In this document: positions 34,553 to 42,913 of the stretch, piece after piece
How the letters are laid out: each line of letters starts with the position of its first letter
Numbering within the stretch: position 1 is the stretch's first letter
Source of the DNA: a virus
Direction: 5' to 3' (one strand)
DNA: 64,000 nucleotides
Virus record (IMG/VR): IMGVR_UViG_3300023179_005195
Location: 1-64,000 of that record
Notes under the pieces: generated by a model
Seen by the model: only the letters and a program-made list of their open reading frames with translations
Told to the model about the DNA's origin: nothing
Databases searched by the model: none
Program-made: the position numbers and the translations under genes

Positions 34553-34581
34553 ATTTTACAGTCTATATTTAAAATAGTCAA
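34553..34581 (-). promoter_or_regulatory. Sigma-70 promoter for small genes and cyclitol cassette
   Basis: Minus strand TTGACT (34576-34581), 17 bases, TAAAAT (34553-34558), inside the last codons of the upstream epimerase gene. One mismatch per box. Start near 34546 gives a 14-base leader. Confidence 0.65.
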
Positions 34582-35488
34582 TGGTATATGATAATCCTGT
34601 ACCTAAATCAATACTAGGTTCCCATTTTAATATCTTTTTGGCCATGTCTATATTTGGTCTACGTTGCAATGGATCGTCATCCGGTAGTTTTTTATATACT
34701 ATTTTGCTTACACTATGAGTCTTTTCTAAAATAATCTTGGCTAATTCCAGTATTGTAAATTCACCGGGGTTACCTAAATTTATCGGCCCGCAGGTATAAA
34801 AATCGGTGTCCATCATAGATACCATGCCACGTATTAGATCATCTACATAACAAAAGCTCCTGGTCTGGTTACCGTTACCATATATGGTAATATCTTCTCC
34901 TCTTAACGCTTGTACTATGAAATTACTGATCACACGGCCGTCGTCAATACCAACTCTTGGTCCGTATGTATTAAAAATTCTAACAATTTTTGTATCCACG
35001 TGATGTTTGCGTCTATAGTCCATAAACAGAGTTTCTGCTGAACGTTTGCCTTCATCATAACAAGCACGAGTCCCAATAGGGTTAACATTGCCCCAATAAT
35101 CTTCTGTCTGTGGGTGAATTTGAGGATCACCATAGACTTCACTAGTACTGGCTTGTAAAATTTTCGCACCTGTGCGTTTGGCCAATCCCAACATATTGTA
35201 AGCACCTAATATGCTGGTCTTCATGGTCTGTATAGGATCTAGCTGATAATACTTAGGACTAGCAGGGCAGGCCAAGTTATAGATTTCATCTACTTCTACA
35301 TACAATGGAAAACAGATATCTTGTCTTAAAAATTCAAAATAGGGATTAGGTAATAAGTGCTGGATATTTTGTATACTTCCAGTAAAATAATTATCTACAC
35401 ACAATACGTGATTACCTTTTTTTAAAAGATATTCACATAAATGGCTACCTAAAAAACCTGCTCCACCTGTTACTAATATTTTTTTCAT
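34556..35488 (-). CDS. UDP-glucuronate decarboxylase-like (UDP-xylose synthase)
   Basis: 310 residues, extended [13 protein letters not shown] cofactor loop (8-17), [19 protein letters not shown], catalytic Tyr/Lys in CYDEGKR, and [21 protein letters not shown], closely matching UXS enzymes that make UDP-xylose from UDP-glucuronate. It overlaps the DadA-like gene at its start (ATGA). May feed the phage glycosyltransferases; an ArnA-type decarboxylase for the same substrate lies at 60583-61581. Confidence 0.88.
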   Translation of the reverse strand: MKKILVTGGAGFLGSHLCEYLLKKGNHVLCVDNYFTGSIQNIQHLLPNPYFEFLRQDICFPLYVEVDEIYNLACPASPKYYQLDPIQTMKTSILGAYNMLGLAKRTGAKILQASTSEVYGDPQIHPQTEDYWGNVNPIGTRACYDEGKRSAETLFMDYRRKHHVDTKIVRIFNTYGPRVGIDDGRVISNFIVQALRGEDITIYGNGNQTRSFCYVDDLIRGMVSMMDTDFYTCGPINLGNPGEFTILELAKIILEKTHSVSKIVYKKLPDDDPLQRRPNIDMAKKILKWEPSIDLGTGLSYTIDYFKYRL

Positions 35489-36669
35489 TATGTTCCTTTA
35501 ACAATTCTTACTAATTCTTTAGCAGTAGCACTGGCTAATGTCCATCCTAAATGGCCATGGCCTACATGATAAAATATCTTAGGATTTTTACCTTGTTTTA
35601 CAATAGGCAGCATGTTAGGGGTCATGGGTCTAAGACAAGCCCAAGGTTTGTAATATCTTGTTGAAATATCAGGAAAATTATTGTTAACCCATTTCAATAG
35701 TGGATTGATTCTATCTTGCCTTATGTCCCAATTATCACCTATTATTTCTGCTGTACCCGCTACCCTGAGATGATTACCCAGTCTGCTGGTTACTATTTTA
35801 GATTCGTCGTCTAAAAGGCTTACGAATGGAGCAGATTCTGATGAGCTCAAAGTATCTAACTTAATTGTTATACTATAGCCTTTTACTGGATAGATAGGTA
35901 AATTATCACCTAGCATTTTACTGGTATGTCTAGCATGACTGCCGTTGGCTATGATGATATGATCGTAATCTAATAATTTTTCAATAGATAGTATTTCAGT
36001 ATTAAAGAAAAATTTAACATCATATTTTTCTTCTAATTTTTTGTATAATTCGAAACAAAATTTATGAATATCTCCGGTATAATCGCTAGGCGTATATATA
36101 CCTCCAACTAGGTTATCAAATTTTTCAAGTGCGGGTTCAATTTTAAGTAATTTACTATAATCGTTAATAATTTGCCATTCGCACCCATTGTGGGCATAAA
36201 GTTCTTGTAACATCATGGCTTCATTGAAATAATTTGCATTTTTATAGATATGTAAAATACCCTTGTTCAACCGATCATATTTTATATTTTCTTCTTTTTC
36301 GATCTCACTATACAATTTACGTGATTCTAATCCTAGTGTAATTGTTTTAATTGTATTTCTAGCGAATTCATTATTTGCTGTATGATATAAAAACTTAGCT
36401 AGCCATTTGGCTTTATCCCAATCTAAACTAGGTCTTAATAAAAGCGGAGCATCTTTACGAGCCAACCATTTAATACCCTTATAGACATTTGACCAAGTAT
36501 TCCATGTTTGGCTATTACTTACAGAGATTTGCCCGCCATTTGCATAACTACATTCCATAGCAGGATAAGATTCTTTTTCATAAACTTTAACATTGTAACC
36601 TGCTTGTGTCAAATAATAAGCAGCGGTTATTCCTGCTATTCCTGCTCCAATTACTGCTACATTTTTCAT
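35488..36669 (-). CDS. D-amino-acid dehydrogenase (DadA-like)
   Basis: 393 residues, FAD-dependent oxidoreductase. N-terminal [15 protein letters not shown] (GxGxxG) with the acidic end of beta-2 (VKVYEKE), [10 protein letters not shown] near the flavin, KGYSITIKL, and C-terminal [15 protein letters not shown] and [12 protein letters not shown], all as in DadA. Oxidises D-amino acids such as D-alanine to keto acids. Unusual in a phage; wall-derived D-Ala is a plausible substrate but that is inference. Slightly shorter than bacterial DadA. Confidence 0.87.
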   Translation of the reverse strand: MKNVAVIGAGIAGITAAYYLTQAGYNVKVYEKESYPAMECSYANGGQISVSNSQTWNTWSNVYKGIKWLARKDAPLLLRPSLDWDKAKWLAKFLYHTANNEFARNTIKTITLGLESRKLYSEIEKEENIKYDRLNKGILHIYKNANYFNEAMMLQELYAHNGCEWQIINDYSKLLKIEPALEKFDNLVGGIYTPSDYTGDIHKFCFELYKKLEEKYDVKFFFNTEILSIEKLLDYDHIIIANGSHARHTSKMLGDNLPIYPVKGYSITIKLDTLSSSESAPFVSLLDDESKIVTSRLGNHLRVAGTAEIIGDNWDIRQDRINPLLKWVNNNFPDISTRYYKPWACLRPMTPNMLPIVKQGKNPKIFYHVGHGHLGWTLASATAKELVRIVKGT

Positions 36670-36679
36670 ATTTGCCTAA

Positions 36680-36859
36680 TTATTTTGTTTTACGCCACCA
36701 ACGTTCTGTATCTGCCCATGATTTATCACTGCAATCTCTGCACTCGTAAAAACCATTAGGCAGATCTGGTGTAATTACAATATTCAGCCAAAATCCTATA
36801 ACACATCCAAGGATTACGAGTATTACTGCACCTATTAATGAGAAAATAAAATCCTTCAT
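36680..36859 (-). CDS. Small membrane protein with CxxC
   Basis: 59 residues, below the usual gene-finding cutoff. One N-terminal membrane helix (FIFSLIGAVILVILGCVIGFWL) then YECRDCSDKSW, a CxxC pair. ATG overlaps the stop of the QueD-like gene as ATGA, the same coupling used throughout, which supports reality. Function unknown. Confidence 0.65.
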   Translation of the reverse strand: MKDFIFSLIGAVILVILGCVIGFWLNIVITPDLPNGFYECRDCSDKSWADTERWWRKTK

Positions 36860-37419
36860 TCAAAGCCTGCAAATAAATCCTCATTCCATTCTCTATGACC
36901 TTCTCTAAAAGCCATGTTAGCCTGAGTTTCTCTTACTTCCACACGATAACACCATAGTCTGTCTGCTTCGCCTGGACCCCACATATCAGGAATATAAACA
37001 GCGTTGACATACTTGTAAAGCATGTCTGCTAGACTTTCGCAACCTAATTTAGGTAATATTGTAAGTTTCGCTAATTTTTTCTCCTGAAGTAATTTAAATG
37101 TTTGAAATTCCGGATCATCTTGTGCCACCAGTAATGTATGATCGAATTTATCTTCTAAAAATTTTTTTAATTCTTTTAATCCGCCATAATCAGCAGCCCA
37201 GTTCCTTACATCTAAATCATTAGTTCCAAAATAGAATTTCATAGAAAATGAATAACCGTGTATCATATTACAATGGCTGTCAGCTCGCCATTGACGATAT
37301 GCACAAGGAAATGCGTCATGATATTCTTTTGTACTGGTATATTTGTATGTTACAGGATAATATGTTGAAAAGCTTGTTTCAGAATTTTGTTTTAGTTCTA
37401 ATGTTGATGATCTTGTCAT
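36856..37419 (-). CDS. 6-pyruvoyl-tetrahydropterin synthase/QueD-like
   Basis: 187 residues, T-fold pterin enzyme family. DAFPCAYRQW, DSHCNMIHGYSFSM, WAADYGGLKELK and KFDHTLLVAQDD align with the QueD core (FSAAH, C-HGHxY, DF..hK, LDH..L). Two of the three usual zinc histidines read Tyr (CAY and HGY), and only MIH and nearby SHC remain, so metal binding must differ. A FolE that could supply its substrate is at 53327-54016. First gene of a long operon behind an exact promoter; Shine-Dalgarno AAGGAGG. Confidence 0.75.
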   Translation of the reverse strand: MTRSSTLELKQNSETSFSTYYPVTYKYTSTKEYHDAFPCAYRQWRADSHCNMIHGYSFSMKFYFGTNDLDVRNWAADYGGLKELKKFLEDKFDHTLLVAQDDPEFQTFKLLQEKKLAKLTILPKLGCESLADMLYKYVNAVYIPDMWGPGEADRLWCYRVEVRETQANMAFREGHREWNEDLFAGFE

Positions 37420-37493
37420 CTCTTGCCTCCTTGAGTAAGTTTGATGACATGCAGAATATTTAAAGTGGGGTGAATGTCTAAGTCCACTGAGTA

Positions 37494-37841
37494 CTAATTA
37501 TATGTATCTTTTATATGTTTGTCAATACTCATGTTTTGATGAACTGATTTTTTAATATCTCTAATATCAGCAATTAGCATCTTAAGTAATTCAGTCTCGT
37601 AATATTTATGGTTAATAATTTCTTTAACAACTTGCATTGTCCAATACCACCAAATCACTGCTATGATAAATCCCGAACTTATTAAAAAGTAATGAAAATG
37701 ACTAGTATCTTTTAAAAAATAGTCTAGCAATATTATACTTACAATTATAACAACTAATATACTTAATCTAATCCATACTCCTCTTTGTCTATTAAATTGT
37801 TGTAGTTTTTCTATGTGCCTATTCAAAATAAAGTTGACCAT
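37494..37841 (-). CDS. Two-helix membrane protein
   Basis: 115 residues from ATG at 37841, chosen because GGGAG lies 8 bases ahead. Membrane helices at about 25-43 (LSILVVIIVSIILLDYF) and 52-73, then a charged C-terminal helix. Its 3' end contains the promoter of the next transcription unit (37497-37525). Function unknown. Confidence 0.7.
   Translation of the reverse strand: MVNFILNRHIEKLQQFNRQRGVWIRLSILVVIIVSIILLDYFLKDTSHFHYFLISSGFIIAVIWWYWTMQVVKEIINHKYYETELLKMLIADIRDIKKSVHQNMSIDKHIKDTYN
37497..37525 (-). promoter_or_regulatory. Sigma-70 promoter for the accessory operon
   Basis: Minus strand TTGACA (37520-37525), 17 bases, TATAAT (37497-37502): exact consensus, inside the end of the upstream gene. 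Start near 37490 gives a ~70-base leader to the QueD-like ATG with a small AGTGG/CCACT stem and an AAGGAGG Shine-Dalgarno. Confidence 0.85.
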
Positions 37842-37900
37842 GATGTTCTCCCATAAGCACAATTATTTAATTACTCTTAGAGGAGAATTTTCTTGTAAGT

Positions 37901-38485
37901 TTATCTGGAGGCTACGATCCTATCACATAGTCCATAAACAAATGCTTCTTCTGCACTCATAAACTTATCGCGATCCATGTCACGCTCAAAGTCTTCATAG
38001 GTCTTACCTGCGGTATTATGTTTCACATACAGGTTGGTTAACATATGTTTCATGGCCATAATTTCTTTATAGGAAATTTCAATATCTGATGCCATACCTC
38101 TAGCACCTCCACTGGGCTGGTGAATCATATGGCGTGCATGGGGCAACATATAGCGTTTACCCGCAGTGCCTGCCTGTGCTAAAAATGACCCCATAGAACA
38201 GGCTTGCCCTAAAACATATGTGGCAATGTCTGGTTTAACAAACTGCATGACATCATAGATAGCCATGCCTGCTGTAATTATACCGCCTGGGCTATTGATA
38301 TAAAAATTAATATCTTTGTCAGAGTCTTGACTTTCTAAGTGTAGAATTTGAGCGATGATTAAATTACTTACATTGTCGTCTACTGGACCATTTAGAAAAA
38401 CAATACGTTCGTTTAAAAGTCTACTGTAAATGTCAAAGGCACGTTCACCTTGACTGGTCCGTTCAATTACCATAGGTACTAGCAT
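37901..38485 (-). CDS. clpP: ClpP protease subunit
   Basis: 194 residues, normal ClpP size. Oxyanion GG in [13 protein letters not shown], catalytic Ser97 in [10 protein letters not shown] and His122 in HMIHQPSGG, with Asp in the C-terminal [11 protein letters not shown] region. Forms the tetradecameric chamber fed by Clp ATPases. The phage also encodes a ClpA-like partner with an SVGF loop. It lies in the operon starting with the secreted subtilisin. Confidence 0.92.
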   Translation of the reverse strand: MLVPMVIERTSQGERAFDIYSRLLNERIVFLNGPVDDNVSNLIIAQILHLESQDSDKDINFYINSPGGIITAGMAIYDVMQFVKPDIATYVLGQACSMGSFLAQAGTAGKRYMLPHARHMIHQPSGGARGMASDIEISYKEIMAMKHMLTNLYVKHNTAGKTYEDFERDMDRDKFMSAEEAFVYGLCDRIVASR

Positions 38486-38494
38486 TTTTTATCC

Positions 38495-38842
38495 TTATGT
38501 TATTAATGGTTGTTGAGTGCGTCTTGCTGAAAAGAGTTTGTGTCCACGTTCTCTAATAATGTCTGCCATGGCCTGCGGATCTTCTGCCCAAGATCTACGC
38601 CAGAATTTTTCATCCATTTCCTTTTCACAGTCTATGGCATATATTTCATAATGCCGTTGGGCGTTGACCTGAGCACGAAGTATGAGATTGCGAACTATGA
38701 GGTCTAATGGATTACGCCGTCTAGGTTTATCTTTCAACATTTCCATTAGTTGCTGCTTGTCCCAGTGTTCGTATTCGGTAATGGGCACAATGCTTTCAAT
38801 ACCGAATTCATCCCAGGCAAAGATAAAAGCATTAGTTGTCAT
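38495..38842 (-). CDS. Conserved hypothetical phage protein
   Basis: 115 residues, NAFIFAWDEFGIESIVPITEYEHWDKQQL then NLILRAQVNAQRHYEIYAID and FWRRSWAEDPQAMADIIRERG. This order of blocks is a common unnamed family of T4-like phages. Soluble. Function unknown. Confidence 0.7.
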   Translation of the reverse strand: MTTNAFIFAWDEFGIESIVPITEYEHWDKQQLMEMLKDKPRRRNPLDLIVRNLILRAQVNAQRHYEIYAIDCEKEMDEKFWRRSWAEDPQAMADIIRERGHKLFSARRTQQPLIT

Positions 38843-38845
38843 AAA

Positions 38846-39142
38846 TTACCAGTTTAAATTTTCTTGGTTGTGAGGGTCTTTAGGTTGTGTTACTTCTTCA
38901 TTAAGTTCTTGTTCACGCTGTTTGACCATGCGATATAGTGGCTCCATTTCTTTGGCAAAGTCATGAGGCATGTCTATGGTCATCTTTTCTAAATGGTAGT
39001 TATCGGGCCAGTGTCTCAATAACGAACGAGCACGTTCACGGATCACTCGTGGAACTTTTGGAGTTGCATGTGGACTAAGAAGTGTCATAAGAAACTTCTT
39101 AGTTTCAACGAGACTGCGATAACGTTCGTCTGCAAGTGTCAC
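38846..39142 (-). CDS. BPSL0761-like small protein
   Basis: 98 residues from GTG at 39142, placed 4 bases after the upstream stop with GAGG ahead; a longer ATG frame to 39181 would overlap. The start (M)TLADERYRSLVETKKFL and PKVPRVIRERARSLLRHWP match the BPSL0761 family pattern (DERxRAh...hL...TPxVP..hR..AR.LLRHYP). Function unknown. Confidence 0.65.
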   Translation of the reverse strand: MTLADERYRSLVETKKFLMTLLSPHATPKVPRVIRERARSLLRHWPDNYHLEKMTIDMPHDFAKEMEPLYRMVKQREQELNEEVTQPKDPHNQENLNW

Positions 39143-39146
39143 TGGT

Positions 39147-39677
39147 TTAAACCTCGAGTTTGCCAGCAGTCTTTTTTTCACGATCTATAGCAGCCTGTAT
39201 GGCCTCACGGCAAAGTTGATTAAAGGTAATGTCTCGTTCGTGAGCCATTTTCATCAGAGCGAATAGTTCATCATCATCTAACTCTAACGGAAGAATGACA
39301 TCAGTGCTGTATTCCTTGTCAGCAACAATGCTACGGGCCTTTTCAATCCAATCTTCTTCAACTTCTAGGTCTGTAAAGTCAACATTGTCCCAGGCTTGAT
39401 TGTAGTAGTCTGCATGTTTGGTCTTACCATAGGTAATATAGGTTTCACGATGATCTGGATTGAGATAACGATATGCACGTTTACGCTTATAGTCACAGGC
39501 TTCTACTGAATAAACAGTTTGGTCACGAGTATCGAACACCATGTTAAAACTCCAACCATCGTGATCTCCATTCCATGCGCTGAGGTTGTAGGCATGCTCA
39601 CCAAAGCAGGTCCAACCAAATGTGTCACCTTCTGTGATACGATAGTTAACCACTTCTAAATAGTCTTTAATGTTCAT
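39147..39677 (-). CDS. Conserved hypothetical phage protein
   Basis: 176 residues. N-terminal domain with GWTCFGEHAYNLSAWNGDHDGWSFNMVFDTR, then LNPDHRETY, and a C-terminal ribbon-helix-helix-like end (LDDDELFALMKMAHERDITFNQLCREAIQAAI). The last part could bind DNA. Recurrent in aquatic T4-like phages; function unknown. Confidence 0.65.
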   Translation of the reverse strand: MNIKDYLEVVNYRITEGDTFGWTCFGEHAYNLSAWNGDHDGWSFNMVFDTRDQTVYSVEACDYKRKRAYRYLNPDHRETYITYGKTKHADYYNQAWDNVDFTDLEVEEDWIEKARSIVADKEYSTDVILPLELDDDELFALMKMAHERDITFNQLCREAIQAAIDREKKTAGKLEV

Positions 39678-39695
39678 AAGATTCCTTTGTGTAGT

Positions 39696-39902
39696 TTAGA
39701 TAATTTTGTGATGTTGACGTTCAAATCTAGTAGAAGCCTTACGCCATTTTATCTGTATAGGCCTAGGAGCATGTCTACTTTTATAGTGTAACATACTAAA
39801 CACATGAAGTAAATAGTCTTTGGGCGACCATTTAGATCTAGGTTGCCAGTTACTATGCTTAATACTAAATTTTCTATGAAGCTGTTGAGGTCTAAACTTC
39901 AT
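39696..39902 (-). CDS. Small basic protein
   Basis: 68 residues from MKFRPQQL at 39902; the longer frame to 40046 lies over a better gene and is rejected. Basic, Trp- and His-rich (HSNWQPRSKWSPKDYLLHVFSMLHYKSRH). Starts inside the last codons of its upstream neighbour. Function unknown. Confidence 0.5.
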   Translation of the reverse strand: MKFRPQQLHRKFSIKHSNWQPRSKWSPKDYLLHVFSMLHYKSRHAPRPIQIKWRKASTRFERQHHKII

Positions 39903-40179
39903 CCCTGGGTTTGAGTCCATTGCTGTGCCTATCGTTTGGAGTATCTGCGTCTTGAAATAGTCTGCGTTCTTGTGCAGTAGGTTCTTTAAATATTTTCCTT
40001 GGGTTAGCACACATATGACATTTAGGGTTACCGCAGTTGGTGGCATGATGTTTTGCTAACTTGTGAGGTTCTTCTACAGGAATATTATATGCTTTGGCTA
40101 TCTTAACCTGTTTAGCCACAGCATTTTCATCTTTTTGACGTCTAATACTGTTCTTGATTTTGTCTAATTGATTGCTCAT
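39892..40179 (-). CDS. Conserved protein with CxxPKCHMC motif
   Basis: 95 residues. KHHATNCGNPKCHMCANPRKIFKEPTAQERRLFQD carries His and Cys that could hold zinc; the CxNPxCxxCxNPRk..kepT.QE pattern is common in phages of aquatic and other bacteria. Function unknown. Confidence 0.7.
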   Translation of the reverse strand: MSNQLDKIKNSIRRQKDENAVAKQVKIAKAYNIPVEEPHKLAKHHATNCGNPKCHMCANPRKIFKEPTAQERRLFQDADTPNDRHSNGLKPRDEV

Positions 40180-40312
40180 CGGCTAATACCTTTCTTTTCT
40201 TTTTGTCTTGAGCTTTAAGATCGTAATAAATTTTTGGTAAAGTCTCCGTACTAAACAACTTAGATTGGGTTATTCTTGGATCTGTTGTAAAAACTTGATT
40301 ATCTTGTTTCAT
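40142..40312 (-). CDS. Small charged protein
   Basis: 56 residues (MKQDNQVFTTDPR ... KIYYDLKAQDKKKRK). ATG overlaps the stop of the upstream gene as ATGA; its end overlaps the next gene by 38 bases. No recognised family. Moderately supported by coupling and by filling an otherwise empty gap. Confidence 0.5.
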   Translation of the reverse strand: MKQDNQVFTTDPRITQSKLFSTETLPKIYYDLKAQDKKKRKVLADEQSIRQNQEQY

Positions 40313-40533
40313 TCTATCGGTTTGGTTAATAAAAAAAGAGCATCAGCACTGAGAGTTATAATTGCTGCTGGATGTACCTGAATAGGTACGTGAACAGGTG
40401 CATTTATATCAGTGTAACTTTTATTCAATGGAGCAGATCCTATATCGTTTACCAGTGTGTCTTGACTAAAAACCATGTAATCATACCTATGTATTAGACT
40501 AGGATAGTAATGGCTGATAGGTAATATGCGCAT
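40309..40533 (-). CDS. Hypothetical protein
   Basis: 74 residues, His/Tyr-rich N-terminus then HVPIQVHPAAIITLSADALFLLTKP. No signal peptide. Lies between the subtilisin gene and a small charged gene. Resembles short beta-rich proteins of phages but no name can be given. Confidence 0.5.
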   Translation of the reverse strand: MRILPISHYYPSLIHRYDYMVFSQDTLVNDIGSAPLNKSYTDINAPVHVPIQVHPAAIITLSADALFLLTKPIE

Positions 40534-40554
40534 ATTGTATTTAAAAGATTATAA

Positions 40555-42528
40555 TTATTTGAATATATAATTATAAAATAATCCCATTTTATAAGAATCT
40601 GAAGAACCAGACCAAGATATGCCGATATTGCTTACATGTGATAAAGATCGTTTATAACTTAAAGATAGTATTGGCTTTATATTATTTTGAGCTAAATTTA
40701 TGCGCTCTTTTCCAATAACAGGTGATGCTGTAAAATTGCCTTCTGCATCTTCCTCATAAGTATATCCTGTTACTGCCGTAATCTGTGCATAGCCCTTAAC
40801 GATATGCACAGGATTAGCTATTTTCAATTGTAAAACATCTTGCTCATAAAATATATTATTAGATTTGAGCCCGACACTCCATGTTGCAGATCGTAATCCA
40901 GGTTCGGTATAAATCATGCTGTAAGTTGAATTCAAAATATCTGTCATACCTTGACCATAGTTTGCTACTAGATTAGTTGTATCAGTTAACTTTCTTTCTA
41001 TGCCTAACATCATCCAATTTGTATAACTACTGCCCAAGGATAGAGATCCATATCCAGAATTACCTAGATAGCCATTGAAATCTTGCTGATTACCTACCTG
41101 TAGGTTATAAAACCAGTTATGCTGATAAATGTTCAGTTCAGTAGCTAATCCATTATAAGACTTATGTATGGTTAAGTCTTTATTTTTATCAATCGGTAAT
41201 TTAATCATGCTAGAAAATGATAACCAAGGACTATCTGGATTATACACAACAGGTAATTTGGCAATAGCTCGAGTAAAGTCTGCTGTATAATTTCTATCAT
41301 AGCTGTCTATCACCTGAGCAGTCTTAAGTATATTGCTTGAAACCAGTAATGATGTAAAATTACCCTGACCTAATAATTTTGTTCCGTCAATATTATTAAT
41401 AACATTACTAGGTTGCGGTATATCGGATCCTAGTTTCATATTAGCAGAGGCTAGTTTTATTATACCTTGAGATTTAGCAGCATTGGCAAAGTCTACCATA
41501 CCTCTGCCATATATATTATCTGTGCCAGGAGCTCCGAGATCTTTAGTTGTACTCAATACTAATTTAACTAATTGTTCAGAGCGTAGTTGAGGCCATGCTT
41601 GCCTTAATAATGCTATACCACCAGTGACTAATGCTGCACTTTCACTGGTTCCAGATCCATAAATTGTAGAATTTCCTAAAGCCTGTGCCTGGGGAATTTT
41701 GTTTCCAGGTGCTACAACAAAAAAATCAGTAGTTTTAACAAGATCTAAGCAAGTATTAGCAACAGGCATTGAACAAATGTGGCCAGCTCTATTGCTAAAA
41801 GTGCTGATTGTTCCGTCATCAGAAACACTGCCTACCACTAACATTTTTCCACCTAAGATTAGATTACCGTAGATATCTAGTCTCGAAGCAAACTGCGCAG
41901 GAAAACTAGCATATGGTAATGATTGGTTGCCTGCGCTGATAACAATAATAGAATTACGGCCTGTTGCCACGGCCAATGAATCAGTCTTAGTTACAGTTCT
42001 TAGCAGAGATTGGTCTACAATATAAGTATTTGTCTTAGTATCATATCGGGCTGATTTAATAAAATTATCATCATATGCATACCCTAGACTAGCATTAATC
42101 ACAGAAGCACTCCATGAGCTAGCCCAATTTAGTGCTAAATTAAATGCTGCCGTGCTCATAAGTGGACTGTACTGGCCAGCGCCTATTTGCGCTAACCATA
42201 GATGTGATTCTGGCGCTACACCTACTACTCCACCATTGCCTGCCTTAGCTCCAATAATACTAGCCATGCCAGTTCCATGGCCTGCCCATTTAACATTACT
42301 AGTAAGATCATAAAAATTGCTTGCTTTCCAAAATCTTCCTTCAAGATCTTTATGATTTAAATCAAAACCGTTATCAATAACTGCAACTCTTACTCCAGAA
42401 CCTTTGTACCCATATTGCCAGACTGTGTCTATTCCTACGACCTTATAACTATTTGGTAAAGATTCTACCTGTGAATATGCTACTGAATTAAACAAAAGTA
42501 AAGCAGGCAAAAGTTTTTTTAAGTTCAC
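40555..42528 (-). CDS. Secreted subtilisin-like protease with barrel-like C-terminus
   Basis: 657 residues, GTG start with AAGGAAG ahead. Signal peptide MNLKKLLPALLLFNSVAYSQ (AYS|Q). Peptidase S8 domain about 30-350 with Asp52 in AVIDNGF, His84 in GHGTGMAS, oxyanion Asn201 in SAGNQ and Ser295 in GSGTSESAA: the full triad. Residues about 370-657 are alternating amphipathic strands ending FYNYIFK, like an outer-membrane barrel or autotransporter translocator. A bacterial-type secreted or surface protease is very unusual in a phage. It has its own promoter and heads the operon that contains clpP. Confidence 0.85.
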   Translation of the reverse strand: MNLKKLLPALLLFNSVAYSQVESLPNSYKVVGIDTVWQYGYKGSGVRVAVIDNGFDLNHKDLEGRFWKASNFYDLTSNVKWAGHGTGMASIIGAKAGNGGVVGVAPESHLWLAQIGAGQYSPLMSTAAFNLALNWASSWSASVINASLGYAYDDNFIKSARYDTKTNTYIVDQSLLRTVTKTDSLAVATGRNSIIVISAGNQSLPYASFPAQFASRLDIYGNLILGGKMLVVGSVSDDGTISTFSNRAGHICSMPVANTCLDLVKTTDFFVVAPGNKIPQAQALGNSTIYGSGTSESAALVTGGIALLRQAWPQLRSEQLVKLVLSTTKDLGAPGTDNIYGRGMVDFANAAKSQGIIKLASANMKLGSDIPQPSNVINNIDGTKLLGQGNFTSLLVSSNILKTAQVIDSYDRNYTADFTRAIAKLPVVYNPDSPWLSFSSMIKLPIDKNKDLTIHKSYNGLATELNIYQHNWFYNLQVGNQQDFNGYLGNSGYGSLSLGSSYTNWMMLGIERKLTDTTNLVANYGQGMTDILNSTYSMIYTEPGLRSATWSVGLKSNNIFYEQDVLQLKIANPVHIVKGYAQITAVTGYTYEEDAEGNFTASPVIGKERINLAQNNIKPILSLSYKRSLSHVSNIGISWSGSSDSYKMGLFYNYIFK

Positions 42529-42561
42529 AGAACTTCCTTAATTATAAATTAATATAATTTT

Positions 42562-42590
42562 ATTATACAGATTTTTTATTTTAAAGTCAA
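42562..42590 (-). promoter_or_regulatory. Sigma-70 promoter for the subtilisin operon
   Basis: Minus strand TTGACT (42585-42590), 17 bases, TATAAT (42562-42567). The TGA within the -35 is the stop of the upstream gene. Leader of about 27 bases with AAGGAAG. Confidence 0.8.
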
Positions 42591-42913
42591 GGCCATACCC
42601 TATGACGTTCGGCTATCCATTCTCTACCATCGTATTCTTCTATACACCATTCTACATCATTGGGTATTTCTACAACCAAAAGTTCAGCAAATTCTCCAAA
42701 CGATTTTTCCTTTAACATCTCTACAGCTACTACGAGATCAGGATCATCCCGTGGAATATCATAATCAGTAATCTCTCCTCCATCTGGTGACATAAGTGAA
42801 TAATGTCTAGATTTCAAAATACGAGTCCATCCTTTACGATTAGCGATTTCAAGCATGGCTAAATCGCTCAAACCAAAACCACCAAAGCAACGATTAATAA
42901 CAATTTTGGTCAT
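42587..42913 (-). CDS. Conserved hypothetical phage protein
   Basis: 108 residues from ATG at 42913 (ATGA overlap; the longer frame is rejected). KIVINRCFGGFGLSDLAMLEIANRKG is the start of a widespread unnamed phage family; DIPRDDPDLVVAVEMLKEKSFGEFAELLVVEIP and WCIEEYDGREWIAE follow as usual. Function unknown. Confidence 0.75.
   Translation of the reverse strand: MTKIVINRCFGGFGLSDLAMLEIANRKGWTRILKSRHYSLMSPDGGEITDYDIPRDDPDLVVAVEMLKEKSFGEFAELLVVEIPNDVEWCIEEYDGREWIAERHRVWP

Noticed and set aside
37420-37493. Firm preQ1 riboswitch call
   Set aside because: Only a 5-bp stem and loose likeness; kept as a low-interest observation.
39903-40046. N-terminal extension of the 39696 frame
   Set aside because: It overlaps the better conserved CxNPxC gene; the internal ATG at 39902 gives the usual short overlap.
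40549-40576. A/T-only hairpin at the end of the subtilisin gene (TTATAATTA/TAATTATAA)
   Set aside because: No GC in the stem and only a short T run; too weak to call a terminator.
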